From Bactericera cockerelli (taxonomy: Eukaryota > Arthropoda > Insecta > Hemiptera > Triozidae), in the NCBI GenBank assembly GCA_024516035.1, contig CM044955.1:44644592-44708591 (forward strand): a DNA stretch of 64,000 bases. The letters are read 5' to 3'. The notes beneath the pieces were generated by a model that saw only the letters and a program-made list of their open reading frames with translations, searched no databases and was not told the DNA's origin. Shown piece by piece: positions 34,201-40,689 of the stretch (within the stretch, counting starts at the first letter, position 1; each line of letters begins with the position of its first letter). The position numbers and the translations under genes were made by a program.

Positions 34201-37200
34201 CCTCCCGAAAGATGACGCAATCAGATCGCCAGGAAGGCCCAGACTCTTGTAGTCCCCCCCGTATATGTCCCGGACCAACATGTCCGCACGTCTATGGTCC
34301 CCCTTCTCGGCCAGCTCAAGGAGCTCGTCAAATCCTTTGGCTTTCGTCAGCAAGGATCCAAGGCCCCAAAATGTACCGCCTCCAGTGGCCGTTCCTGAAA
34401 TATATGCATATGACATATAGTGGATTATTATAATATGTAAGAAAACATATTTTCATTAAAAACTATTATGGCTGTACAAGTGTACATAATGTTGTTTCCT
34501 AGTGTGATAATGTCACACCTTTAGCATCACAAGTAACTTCCTGTCCCTTTATCTGTCAATTGTTGTTGACACTGGTAGCTTTCCACACAAATAAGGCCCC
34601 CAGAACATCGAAAGTACAGAGCTGAAAAAATTTCGACTCAGTTATCTTGAAAAATTTCCTTTCTCTTGTAAATTTTATTTTTTTATTTGCACAACATACC
34701 TACTTAGCATTTAAATACACATGAAAGTATATCCACACAATATAATAATAAAATTAAATATTTTTTTTTTTTGTAGATTTTTTTAAATATATAGGTATTA
34801 TAGAACATTTCTTACATACTTTTTTTTCAAATATAGATCAAATTATAGCTCCATCTTCCGTTATGTGTTGAATTTTTTTTTCTTCTACCTACCTCGTAGT
34901 CTCATTCCAACTGCTCTAATTATTGAGAATTTAAATATTATACATTAAATTTGTATAGTATCATTATCTGCACCTATATTGAGTAGTTGTGTTTCTCTCA
35001 CCGCCTATTCGCTCCACTTGACTGTCACTCTCCACTTTCATAATGCTGACACCCGACCCTATGTTGACCAGGAGGTAGGGGAATATGTTGGGCTCGGCCA
35101 GTTGGAAATCGTACTCGGGGTTGCCATGACGATCGTACATGAAAGCCTCATCGGAAATGTTTCGGAGCAGAAAGTTGCAGCCTTGAATGAGACATACCAT
35201 TTCGTCCTCTTTGTCTACTCTGAAATTGAATATTATTATTTGTATGTACAAGAATACATGTGTGGAAAGACAAAGCTGGACAGAATCAGAAACGATATCA
35301 TCAGAGAAAAAGTGAAGGTAATTAAAATATCAAAGAAAATGCAAGAAAGAAAAGATTACAATGGTTAGGACATATAGAGAGAAGAGAAGATGAATACGTG
35401 GGAAAGAAAGTAAGAGACATACAGGTGCCTGGATACAGAGGACGAGGAAGACCTAAGAAGACGTGGAGAAACTGTGTGGAAGAAGATATGAGAGAGAAAG
35501 ACGTGAGAATAGATGAGGCACAAGACCGAGAAGTATGGAGAAGACTGACACGCAACGTCGACCCTGCCTGAGCGGGAAAAGACAGAGTAGAAGAAGAAGT
35601 ATGTACAAGAAAATACTATTACACACAGTACCATCTTATGAAAGGTAAATTGCATTTACCTGTATTCTAAAAATTCAAATTTAATATTTTCAAGCCAGAG
35701 CTAGCTGACAAATCAAATAAATCATGAAAGGAGCCTAGACATTGGATTTGGGCGCCCATGATCATATAATCCTCTCACCATCGTGGTATCTGTGCCTATC
35801 TCACGGACACGGAATTATTATTATTATGTACTTGTTGTTGTTGTAGTCAGCTTGGCTACAGCTGGAGGGGGAAAATGATGGAAATCAGCCAACTTTATAT
35901 CAAAGTTGGCTTGCCTTGAAGCACATATTTTTATGTGCGATCAACTATCGTGAGGACTTGGACCTTTTCTTTATAAGCCATTAAACCCTTAGGAAACTGC
36001 AAGCTAGCCTCGCTTGAAAGGGTTGCAAAGTCTGTTCTCTGTTTATAGTCCTCTAGCGAGACACTGGTCCTATCCCCCCTTAACTCTCGTCGTGATATGA
36101 CCATGCAGTTGAGAGTGACGTTAAACCCAAAAAAAAAAAAAAAATCCTCTCACCACCTCTATCACGGATTCTATGCACGGACACGGAATTATTATTATTA
36201 TTAGCAACCTCTGTGATTTTGATCATGTAAAAAGCATGTAAGGTTGATAGTTACTGACCAACCCAGGCTGGGTGAGGATAATGTTGGTAGCTGATACGGT
36301 TCCCGGAGATTGGAGAGTAAAACCCTCGTTCTGAATCACTCAGATCAGGATGTCAAAACCAAACTTGATTCATTGGACATGGCAGGGTGTGCAGGCATCT
36401 AGACATTGCATCTAGTAGGTCATATAATCCTTCCACCACCATGAGATATTAGTACATCCCTATCTTAGGAACTCGGTATTATTTTATCATTACTAAACGA
36501 CTTCGTAACATTTATTTATTTACACTTTATTTTTTTATACAAAACAAACAACAATAAATTATTAACAGGGATAAAAAAATTAACAATATTTACAAAATAA
36601 AATATAGAAAAAAATATTTAAATTTAAATGTTCAATTGTCTTGTAATCCGGGGCGAAGTTAATGCCTTAGGCATTCTCTGCCACTTAACATGACGGTCGG
36701 TGGTTCGAGTCCCAAGTATAGGTAGCAACTACTTAGTAAGATGGGTTTCACTGATTATGACATCACAGTTGTGACTGGTAACACACATATTTATCTAACT
36801 GTGCCTATCTCACGTACCCGGTATCATTATTATTACTTACGACAGTCCCAGTTTGTCCTGTATCAGGGTGGCATACTTGTATGCACCTCCTCCTGTGGCC
36901 TTGATGCTTTTTCCCTCCATACACTCCACACTGTTGATCAGATTGGCTGCTATGAAGTCAAGGCAGTCCGCTATGTATTTCGTTTCAAATTTCACAAAGT
37001 GCAAACGTGCACTCTCTTTATTCTCGTAGAGGAAGTTATCCTGCAATGAAACAACCTGGTTTGAACATCACAGAACTTATTTCATAATTATGCGACATCG
37101 CGGATATCATTCGGTATTAACCATTTATTCTTATTATTATTTAAGGAAGGAATGTATATTTAATTTCATTTTACAGTTTTTTTCATTAAAATCCCCTTGA

Positions 37201-40119
37201 AGTACAATATCTGTTGTACTTTTAGGGGGAAATTAGCATTAGCAGGTAATGTTATAGTTAAGGTGTTTTTCCTTTGTTTTCTTCTCCTTTCAATTAGTTT
37301 TGTATATCTTAAATTAATTTTAGTTTAATCAGAAACAAAAGTGAAATTTTAAAACTAGTAGTTGAAGTGAACTGTAAACCTCACACAGATTCAACTATCG
37401 CATTATAAATGTTCAATCAAGCATGAGGACATCGAGACTTTTCATTCAATACCCCACTCGATAGGTTTTTATTTTATTTTTTTAAATAAACCAGCCCATT
37501 TTTTGGCCCTTTTTCGAAATTTTAACACAGCGCGGTCCCTTTAGCTTTCACCACCACAAAATTTCACTATTTAAACCAAATGTTATTTTTTAACGACTCA
37601 ACAAAATTTCAAGAGCCTTACTTTATTCAATAAAATTAGAAAAATCATTTTTAATTTTTACGAAAACGGCCCCCATGTCGCCCCAGTCAGCCCGAAAACA
37701 ATAGGTAAAATTCTAGGACCTCTATAAACTAAATTTCATCAATTTCGAAGAATTCGGTCGGGAGTTATCGCGGAACAGACAGACAAAAGCCAAATCGTCC
37801 AATACCCAAGTTAAAACAGAACCTCACTAAGTTCGGTTAATGAACATTTACAAGTTCAAAATCAAAGTTGCGCAGGAGGTTATGAGCACCCAGAAATATG
37901 AAAAAATTGAAATCGACCAAAAATTTTTTACAAAAACGATCACAATACTTCCGATTTTTAATATTAGAATTTTTTCGGAAATAATAAAAAAGTGAAAGGT
38001 GGCTCTTGTTTCACCACAAGTAGTCCTTTTATAGTCTAGCACAAAATGGCACCAAATTACCTGTGCATTTTTTGAGGGGTCTTTTTCTTTGTCTGCAGTA
38101 TCACCTTCATATGTAACTCTCCTGTGGGATACGGTGGAATAGTAAGCAATCTTTGTCAGAGAGCCGCCTGCAACAGGAGAGTAAAACTGTTACAAACATT
38201 GTGTTTATTGTCAAGGGAAATAAATGTATAAAATAACCTTTCGGAATTTTTTTTTCTTTATATATTACAAAAAAATCATATTTTTTGTTTTCTTGTTTTG
38301 TTTTCTTGTTTTTATGGGTTTAACATTGTTTTCAACTGCATGGTCACAACAATGGTGGTTTAACCCTCCATTTGCTGAAACCTCACAAACCAGGAACAGC
38401 ACACATCTCAAGGGTTTGAATTTGAATGTTCACATTTCCAAGTCTTTGCCTAACTGGGCAGTGCTTAACTTAAGTGACAGAAGAAGAACTGGTCTATTCA
38501 ATGTGCTATCAATGCTGGCAATATAAATATTTTACCTAATATCAGAAAATATAGAACAGAAAGAACAATTCTACAAAACTTGTTGTCCCACCAGTGAGAC
38601 AACATTATGATAGTTTTCCCGGTAGATGTCCCACGATTGCACACACTGTATAGTGGAGCCATTAGTGTAAAATCAAATTTTAAAATTGTATGTCTTATGC
38701 CACATTGTGTTTTGAGTAACAATATATTTTTTTAATAAATTGGAAATAGGAAATAGTAGTGCCTATCTCACAATATAGTGTTTGAAAAGTCATGGGACTG
38801 GTTTAATCTTTTACACAATATTTAGTGACTTGAAATTGTGATTAAAGTTCTAACACAAATTTATCCATTTTTTATATTAATACGTAATTATTATATTTAT
38901 ATAAAGAGCCGCAGGCAATAGGTATGTGGTCGATTTTATGGGGGGCCCTGTGGTTTTTCTTTTAATATTTTGCTCAACTGGCTCTGATTTTATTTGATAT
39001 TAAAATCCAGAAAAACACTTATAATGTGTGTAAGCTGCCCGAAACGCGGGGTCCCCAAAACCGCGGGGAACTTGGCATTGAACAAATCCGCCATATGGGT
39101 AGGTAATCCGCTAGTATCCATGTGGTTGATCATTGTTGATTCGAAGAGTAGATAGTAATAGAGGGCCCCGCGCTTTTCTTTCAATTTATGTACTTTGCTG
39201 TGAGTGTGTGTTTTTTTCCCCTTTTATTTCTTCTTCTCCTTCTTCTTATTAATTATCCAAAAATACCTAGTAAGCTTTAAAAAAAAACTCATAATACCTA
39301 GTGTAAGCTTTCCTTAAATATCATATTTCTTTTTAAGCGCACGAATAGCACAGTGGTTAAGCACTCGCTTGCCATGCGGAAGGTCCCGGGTTCGATCCCC
39401 CGAGCCGACTAAAATTCGTATTCTTAATTTGGTTACAATTGTTTGTAAGGGATACTTTCCGGTTCGCTCGTGTTGACCCAGTACCTAATTGGGAAGTATT
39501 GTGTCACTTCTCGCCCAACAGAGAGGAGACATACTACGGGATGGGCAGGCTACAACACAGACCACAAGTGTCTACAGTAGCTCCTGTTTCATGGCTACGA
39601 AATAAAAAAGGCTGTGAAACACTCATCTTTTAATAATAATAATATATAAAAAAATATCTAGTGTAAGCTGCTCAAGCATGGGGCCCCCTAAAGCACGGGA
39701 CCCTTGGCATCTGCCGAATCCAATATATTGATAATCCGGCACTGACCCCATGCAGCTTCAAGTTGCCCAAAGTGAACCAAAAACAATACTTGAAATTCTA
39801 GGAAATTAGAAATTTATCAGTAGAAATAATTAATTTGTGTTAGAACTTCATATAAAATTTCATGTAGGTACCTACATACATCTATCTTTAGCCATTAAAA
39901 AAAAAAAAATCATTCCAAGAATTTTTGACTTCTTGGTGAGCTTGGTATTATTTTATTCATTTAAAAAAAATATTTATTGAAAAGAAAAAAAATGTGAATG
40001 ATTTTTAAGCATAGGTACCTACCAATATCTATGGCAAATCTCTTGGCATGCTTTAGGTTTCTAAAAACTTCTATAGTCTCAGGCAGCTTTATACTATTGG
40101 GATTTCCTTTTTCTTCCAT
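16045..40119 (-). CDS. PANK4: PANK4, pantothenate kinase-like / 4'-phosphopantetheine phosphatase (whole gene, 14 exons)
   Basis: Fourteen minus-strand exons join in frame to 2298 nt, 765 residues plus stop (vertebrate PANK4 about 773). Residues about 25-370 form a Fumble-type pantothenate kinase fold: AIDIGGSLTK phosphate loop, [53 protein letters not shown] and [14 protein letters not shown]. Residues about 440-765 form a DUF89 (ARMT1-like) metal-dependent phosphatase: GNMFDWGAK, then IDNSGID (metal ligands D618, N619) and ALNDVTHSE (D654), then [12 protein letters not shown]. In animals PANK4 is regarded as a pseudo-kinase whose DUF89 domain removes phosphate from 4'-phosphopantetheine and its damaged forms, antagonising CoA synthesis in the cytosol; that is family knowledge. 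The start is the first ATG after an in-frame TAG with no earlier ATG. The introns hold most of the mobile DNA here. Exons 7, 8 and 9 each have duplicated splice acceptors upstream. Confidence 0.95.
16285..16405 (-). repeat. tRNA-derived SINE next to PANK4 exon 14
   Basis: Same family as 1970-2112 (GTTGATCACAAATACTCAAACTTGCC..CCAGATTACAAGTCCGTCACC). A poly-A run at 16260-16275 lies between it and the exon, 36 nt from the splice acceptor. Confidence 0.55.
16560..16660 (-). repeat. tRNA-like SINE head in PANK4 intron 13
   Basis: On the minus strand, GGCATGCTCGGCTTGCACTCCAGTGACCTGGGTTCGAATCTTAG has a good B box (GGTTCGAATC). Flanking sequence is non-tRNA, so I treat it as a SINE head. Confidence 0.45.
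17450..17619 (-). CDS. PANK4: PANK4 exon 13
   Basis: 170 nt, residues 642-697, acceptor TCTCAG, donor GTAAGA. Carries [18 protein letters not shown] with the DUF89 metal ligand D654, and PCLDL at its end. Confidence 0.95.
18129..18283 (-). CDS. PANK4: PANK4 exon 12
   Basis: 155 nt, residues 590-641, acceptor TTTCAG, donor GTAAGT. Encodes [20 protein letters not shown] and the catalytic [13 protein letters not shown] motif (D618, N619) of the phosphatase domain. Confidence 0.95.
18691..19005. repeat. 157-bp tandem duplication
   Basis: AGTACGCAATCCGTGACCTAGCGCCACA (from 18691) repeats at 18848 with few differences, including the TATGGACATTTATGCTGATTA and CTCGATCTTTTCGAGGG segments. Two copies with a period of 157 bp, in PANK4 intron 11. 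Confidence 0.85.
19437..19630 (-). repeat. 5S-derived SINE, well preserved, minus
   Basis: Read on the minus strand the head is GCCAGCGTCGATGGCGCGTT, then GAATGCACCGGTTCTCGTAG, then GATCACCGAAGTTAAGCAAC, tracking the first about 65 nt of eukaryotic 5S rRNA with few changes. Then follow a central domain (GGCATTCCGGCC, GTGGGTAGCAGGTTTGTGGA) and a tail CATGCAGTTGAAAGCG. Lies in PANK4 intron 11. Confidence 0.8.
19785..19885. repeat. (AG)n-rich simple repeat
   Basis: Interrupted GA/AG microsatellite after a poly-A run at 19760-19777. Frames translated through it (LSLSLS) are not genes. Confidence 0.85.
20125..20332 (-). CDS. PANK4: PANK4 exon 11
   Basis: 208 nt, residues 521-589, acceptor TTTTCCAG, donor GTAGGTAC. 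Encodes [19 protein letters not shown], the first conserved block of the DUF89 phosphatase domain. Confidence 0.95.
20355..20487 (+). repeat. LINE 3'-UTR-like fragment beside exon 11
   Basis: ATAACCCCGCCCTTTAGTTAGGACATAT ... ATGTCCTATTACCTAATAAAGTGTAAATAAATGAA. The same end occurs at 23025, 27660-27738 (minus), 33267 (minus), 36520-36680 (minus, worn) and 59060. It starts about 20 nt upstream of the exon 11 splice acceptor, so it has replaced much of the natural branch-point region. Confidence 0.6.
20512..20691 (+). repeat. tRNA-derived SINE (CACCATGGCCAAGTGGG head), 5' part
   Basis: Head AGTCACCATGGCCAAGTGGGTAGCGCGCTGG with B box GGTTCGCATTCC. The body is interrupted at 20691 by the hAT MITE and resumes at 21705. 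Related copies are at 25453, 52592 and 22040. Confidence 0.6.
20692..21696 (+). mobile_element. hAT MITE, copy 2 (GCCCCGCGC family)
   Basis: 1005 bp. Termini CAGTGCCGGATTA and TAATCCGGCACTG form a perfect 13-bp inverted repeat. It is flanked by an exact 8-bp duplication CACTGTCT (20684-20691, 21697-21704) inside a SINE body, which fixes the boundaries. No transposase frame. Same family as 6786-7369, but with additional internal GGGGCCCC blocks. Confidence 0.92.
21705..22262. repeat. SINE tail and second SINE body in PANK4 intron 10
   Basis: TGGCTACCATCGTTCACGATGACGCCACCCTATGATGATGATAATCG occurs at about 21710 and again at about 22135, with shared flanks (GGGGGCCCTTGTCAATTATTA). This is a chain of related SINE bodies, and the second runs into the tRNA-like head seen at 2.0 kb. 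Confidence 0.55.
22288..22375 (-). CDS. PANK4: PANK4 exon 10
   Basis: 88 nt, residues 491-520, acceptor TTTCAG, donor GTGAGA. Encodes [13 protein letters not shown] and FDFPDPY, conserved in the PANK4 linker into DUF89. Confidence 0.95.
23010..23170 (+). repeat. LINE 3'-UTR-like fragment
   Basis: GGGTTGGGTGGAAGAGATTGCCTAAGGCAATAACCCCGCCCTTTAG ... AATAAAGTGTAAATAAATAAA, the longest form of the family also at 20355. It ends about 30 nt downstream of the PANK4 exon 9 donor. Confidence 0.6.
23198..23350 (-). CDS. PANK4: PANK4 exon 9
   Basis: 153 nt, residues 440-490, acceptor TGTTTCAG, donor GTGAGT. Encodes [18 protein letters not shown] and [17 protein letters not shown], aligning to the start of the human PANK4 C-terminal half. 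This is the only one of 31 acceptor copies followed by a full exon and a donor. Confidence 0.94.
23351..24916 (-). repeat. Tandem array: 30 extra copies of the exon 9 splice acceptor and exon start
   Basis: The intron upstream of PANK4 exon 9 is a tandem array. Counting the plus-strand core CAGTATTCTCTGAAACACA gives 31 copies from 23343 to about 24905, including the true exon. On the gene strand each unit holds TACGGCTGTGTTTCAG then AGAATACTGGCTGAACTGC, meaning the last about 20 nt of the intron, the AG acceptor, and about 22 nt of exon. Short units are about 43 bp. Longer units also include CTTTGAAGAGAGCGTGAACAAATAG, reaching further into the exon but closing with TAG. None of the copies has a 5' splice site, and the unit types I read hit stops soon after the acceptor. 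Confidence 0.93.
24921..24959. repeat. Perfect 18-bp hairpin at the array end
   Basis: CACTATAACTAGTGGTTC, then TGT, then GAACCACTAGTTATAGTG: 18-bp arms with no mismatch and a 3-nt loop. The left arm begins within the last array unit (CCCACTAT), and the right arm runs into an unrelated dispersed repeat. Confidence 0.9.
24979..25293 (-). repeat. tRNA-derived SINE (family with GCACTCGCTTGCC head), minus
   Basis: On the minus strand: GATTTAGCTCAGTGGTTAAGCACTCGCTTGCCATGCGG and B box GGTTCGATCCC, then a body TAAGAATACAA..GGTTACAATTGTTTG and ...CGTAGCCATGAAACAGG (read on plus). A second near-full copy is at 39337-39650 (plus), and a worn one at 49840-49950. It interrupts a dispersed repeat also seen uninterrupted at about 37370-37510. 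Confidence 0.75.
25453..25680 (+). repeat. tRNA-derived SINE (CACCGTGGCAGAGTG head)
   Basis: GTAGTCACCGTGGCAGAGTGAGTTAGCGCGC ... ACCTGGGTTCGATCCCTAGC with A-like and B boxes, then a non-tRNA body. In PANK4 intron 8. Confidence 0.6.
25906..26119 (-). CDS. PANK4: PANK4 exon 8
   Basis: 214 nt, residues 369-439, acceptor CTCGCCAG, donor GTATGA. Encodes [16 protein letters not shown], matching the human [14 protein letters not shown], and [16 protein letters not shown], the linker between kinase-like and phosphatase domains. The exon start and acceptor are copied three more times upstream. Confidence 0.94.
26120..26360 (-). repeat. Three extra copies of the exon 8 splice acceptor and exon start
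   Basis: The segment GTTCCTCTCGCCAG then ACAGTGACAAGTACTCGTGG...GGCAGCTC (gene strand) recurs with acceptor positions at 26196, 26270 and 26341 besides the true 26119. Each copy is about 43 nt of exon plus about 14 nt of intron, joined by (AAT)n microsatellite of decreasing length (spacings 77, 74, 71 bp). No copy has a donor site. Confidence 0.93.
26425..26695. repeat. Interspersed repeat (TTGTTGTTGTAGCCAGCTTGG family)
   Basis: TTGTTGTTGTAGCCAGCTTGGCTACAGCTG ... TCCTCTAGCGACACACTGGTC recurs at about 35830-36080. Class unknown; no coding capacity. Confidence 0.55.
27153..27312 (-). CDS. PANK4: PANK4 exon 7
   Basis: 160 nt, residues 316-368, acceptor CCTCCAG, donor GTGCGT. Encodes [20 protein letters not shown], then [31 protein letters not shown]-rich compared with its AT-rich surroundings. 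The 5' two thirds of this exon, with its acceptor, is duplicated at 27741-27867. Confidence 0.95.
27333..27740 (-). mobile_element. LINE 3'-end fragment carrying a nested palindromic MITE
   Basis: Minus-strand copy of the ATAACCCCGCCC...AATAAAGTGTAAATAAATAAA end (visible at 27640-27738 and 27340-27366), split by the MITE at 27371-27632. It lies exactly between two direct copies of the exon 7 acceptor region. Confidence 0.65.
27369..27632. mobile_element. TA-flanked MITE with 32-bp inverted ends
   Basis: TCGCCGCTAGAAAGTCAAAG-AGGCGTAAGTGA at the left is matched by its reverse complement at the right. Both ends are next to TA, as for Tc1/mariner-type targets. About 260 bp, no coding capacity; nested inside the LINE fragment. 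Confidence 0.8.
27741..27867 (-). pseudogene. Partial duplicate of PANK4 exon 7 (acceptor side)
   Basis: 127 bp nearly identical (3 mismatches by eye) to 27203-27329. It keeps the CTCTCCTCCAG acceptor and the first about 113 nt of exon 7 (VYFGGYFLR...QSLFL), then stops abruptly at the LINE fragment. There is no donor site, so it cannot act as a complete internal exon. Confidence 0.88.
28022..28919. mobile_element. TTAA-flanked element (piggyBac-like), A type
   Basis: Ends TTAA-CACGTTGAGTACC and GGTGTTCAACGTG-TTAA. Carries palindromes GTCAACCACATGTGGTTGAC at about 28039 and 28223, and variants with CTAGTGG and CATATGG near 28810 and 28856. About 898 bp with no transposase frame. In PANK4 intron 6. 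Confidence 0.72.
28920..29340 (-). repeat. tRNA-derived SINE (GTAGCTCAGTGGTAAAGG head), split by another SINE
   Basis: On the minus strand the head is GTACGTAGCTCAGTGGTAAAGGCGG with B box GGTTCGAAACCC, and the tail ATACTGCCCGATTAAGACT is at 28918-28985. Worn relatives of this tail lie at 26740-26860, 54040-54110 and 61066-61210. The element is interrupted at 28987 by a second SINE. Confidence 0.65.
28987..29189 (+). mobile_element. tRNA-derived SINE (GCCGACCTCCGTGGCTCAGTGG head) with target duplication
   Basis: A box TGGCTCAGTGGTT and B box GGTTCGAATCC, then the body GGAAAATTCTGACCGAAATTTTCC and a poly-A-like tail. TATTATTATGTGG occurs directly before and after, consistent with a 13-bp target duplication into the older SINE. 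Confidence 0.75.
29909..30557 (-). pseudogene. LINE ORF2, C-terminal part (beyond the mariner)
   Basis: An open frame of over 200 codons with [39 protein letters not shown] and a stop at 29909. This is the post-catalytic region of a jockey/CR1-group reverse transcriptase. It follows in frame from the 5' part if one TA copy and the mariner are ignored. Confidence 0.85.
30560..31467 (-). mobile_element. Mariner element, internally deleted
   Basis: 908 bp. The inverted ends CGAGGTCTGTCCCGAAAGTTCGTATAAAA are 29 bp and are flanked by TA duplications (30558-30559, 31468-31469). It encodes pieces of a mariner transposase on the minus strand. Confidence 0.93.
30614..31278 (-). pseudogene. Mariner transposase, deleted and frameshifted
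   Basis: The N-terminal helix-turn-helix part (31278-about 30960) has [38 protein letters not shown] and [20 protein letters not shown]. After a change of frame the C-terminal part (about 30964-30614) has the second catalytic Asp in [13 protein letters not shown] and the third in [13 protein letters not shown]. About 100 residues with the first catalytic Asp are gone, so this copy could not make active transposase. Confidence 0.9.
31470..33242 (-). pseudogene. LINE ORF2, endonuclease end and reverse transcriptase
   Basis: A continuous open frame of about 590 codons before it runs into the mariner. Motifs: GDYN (endonuclease), [39 protein letters not shown] and FCDD. No stops or frameshifts seen, so insertion is probably recent. 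The real start codon is lost with the truncated 5' end. Confidence 0.88.
33343..33449 (-). CDS. PANK4: PANK4 exon 6
   Basis: 107 nt, residues 280-315, acceptor TTTCAG, donor GTGAGT. Encodes [22 protein letters not shown], the conserved helix following the kinase-like core. A 3' end of the LINE-UTR family (33267-33292, minus) lies about 50 nt downstream. Confidence 0.95.
33723..34014 (-). repeat. tRNA-derived SINE with shared central domain, minus
   Basis: The central domain ACCAGCTACCCACATCAACCTCAACAAGCCTGGGTAGGCCCGG and the tail CAGGACGGGG..AGATAGATAG match the copies at 42786-43147 (minus) and 59708-60047 (plus). The head at 33985-34014 is worn. Confidence 0.65.
34022..34135. mobile_element. 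TTAA-flanked MITE (piggyBac-like), B type
   Basis: 114 bp, ends TTAA-CACGTAGACGACCGG and CCGGTCGTCTAAGTG-TTAA. Contains a perfect 32-bp palindrome at 34034-34065 built on GTGTACCACC/GGTGGTACAC. It lies immediately next to a SINE and 40 bp from PANK4 exon 5. Confidence 0.75.
34179..34394 (-). CDS. PANK4: PANK4 exon 5
   Basis: 216 nt, residues 208-279, acceptor ATTTCAG, donor GTTAGT. Encodes [45 protein letters not shown], the kinase-like core with the second glycine-rich loop. Confidence 0.95.
35002..35219 (-). CDS. PANK4: PANK4 exon 4
   Basis: 218 nt, residues 135-208, acceptor ATTTCAG, donor GTGAGA. Encodes [34 protein letters not shown] and ends VERIGG. Arg205 lies where active PANK1-3 have their catalytic Arg; vertebrate PANK4 has Trp there. 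Confidence 0.95.
35255..35598 (+). mobile_element. 5'-truncated RTE/CR1-like LINE 3' end with 13-bp target duplication
   Basis: Encodes a typical LINE ORF2 tail: [48 protein letters not shown], stop, then a GAAGAAGAAG tail; one frameshift at about 35365. GTATGTACAAGAA occurs at 35242-35254 and 35599-35611, an exact target duplication. It is opposite in strand to PANK4 and starts 23-36 nt upstream of the exon 4 acceptor. Confidence 0.88.
35830..36130. repeat. Interspersed repeat (TTGTTGTTGTAGTCAGCTTGG family), copy 2
   Basis: Closely matches 26425-26695 (ATGTGCGATCAACTATCGTGAGGACTT, GTCTGTTCTCTGTTTATAGTCC). Ends near a poly-A run at 36129-36143. Confidence 0.55.
36250..36680. repeat. SINE central-domain fragment and LINE 3'-UTR fragment
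   Basis: 36270-36330 has CCAACCCAGGCTGGGTGAGG..GGTAGCTGATACGGTTCCCGG, the SINE central domain. 36515-36680 is a worn minus copy of the LINE end (TTTATTTACACTTTATT ... GGGGCGAAGTTAATGCC). Confidence 0.5.
36841..37040 (-). CDS. PANK4: PANK4 exon 3
   Basis: 200 nt, residues 69-134, acceptor TTGCAG, donor GTAAGT. Encodes [20 protein letters not shown] and [20 protein letters not shown]. The residue after GGGAYKY is Ala where active pantothenate kinases have an acidic residue, by my reading. Confidence 0.95.
37370..37990. repeat. Dispersed repeat, uninterrupted copy
   Basis: GTAAACCTCACACAGATTCAACTATCGCATTATAAATGTTC ... TACCCCACTCGATAGG matches 24960-24975 plus 25300-25375, where a SINE splits it. 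Followed by a CAGACAGACAAAAG-type old repeat. No coding capacity. Confidence 0.5.
38061..38167 (-). CDS. PANK4: PANK4 exon 2
   Basis: 107 nt, residues 33-68, acceptor TTGCAG, donor GTAATT. Completes the phosphate-binding loop ([15 protein letters not shown]) followed by a charged variable linker. Confidence 0.95.
38316..38520 (-). repeat. 5S-derived SINE, minus, diverged
   Basis: TTTCAACTGCATGGTCACAACAATGG tail, central domain remnants, and a worn 5S head (GTGCTTAACTTAAGTGACAGAAGAAG..GTCTATTCAATGTGC). In PANK4 intron 1. Confidence 0.6.
38885..39744 (-). mobile_element. hAT MITE, copy 3 (truncated), with nested SINE
   Basis: Minus-strand copy of the GCCCCGCGC hAT family. Only the CAGTGCCGGATTA end (39732-39744) is present; the other end is missing. 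The SINE at 39337-39650 interrupts it. AGTGTAAGCT-type sequence on both sides of the SINE shows the join. Confidence 0.75.
39337..39650 (+). repeat. tRNA-derived SINE (GCACTCGCTTGCC head), near full length
   Basis: GCGCACGAATAGCACAGTGGTTAAGCACTCGC, B box GGTTCGATCCCC, body, and an (AAT)n tail. Pairs with the minus copy at 24979-25293. Confidence 0.75.
40023..40119 (-). CDS. PANK4: PANK4 exon 1 (start)
   Basis: 97 nt, residues 1-32 plus one base, donor [25 protein letters not shown], then [14 protein letters not shown] matches the human PANK4 start region ([14 protein letters not shown]). The ATG at 40119-40117 is the first after an in-frame TAG. A TTTTTTTCTAG just upstream could be an acceptor for a 5' UTR exon. 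Confidence 0.95.
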
Positions 40120-40689
40120 TCTCTCAATGTCTTTTGCTTTTACTTTCAATATGATGTGTATGTGGACAGTGAAGATAGCTTCTAGAAAAAAAGAAGATAC
40201 ATTGCAGACAATCTAGGAAATCTGAGAAATAAAGACAAGAAAACCAACTTAATGCAAGGAGAAAGTTAGAAAATCATTATTATAATTTCAACATATTATA
40301 GTCAATATGTCTGTACTTTCCTAAATAATTACACATATTGTACACCTTAATTGAAAAACTAGTACCTACCAAAAAAAGATAACAGAGCACGCAAAAAAAT
40401 CAACACATTACACTGAATTCAGTAAATTATACTGAACCTGTCAAGTCAGCTACTCTGATAACAAGTATGATAAATTCCCACAAGGTGGAGATAGGTTTTT
40501 ATCAATGTTTACTCAACACTTATGATTTGAGAATAAATTACATGTTCTATACTTAGGTAGGTACCTAATAATATAGGATGAAATATCAAGGACTTTTTCC
40601 ATGGGAATGTAATGGGTTAGTACTGTACAGATAACAGAACAGAGGAAGGCATTATCATAAACTTATTTAACATTCTTTTTTTTTTTTTT

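Noticed and set aside
35365..35655. Minus-strand Ser-rich frame
   Set aside because: Antisense shadow of the LINE 3' tail on the plus strand.
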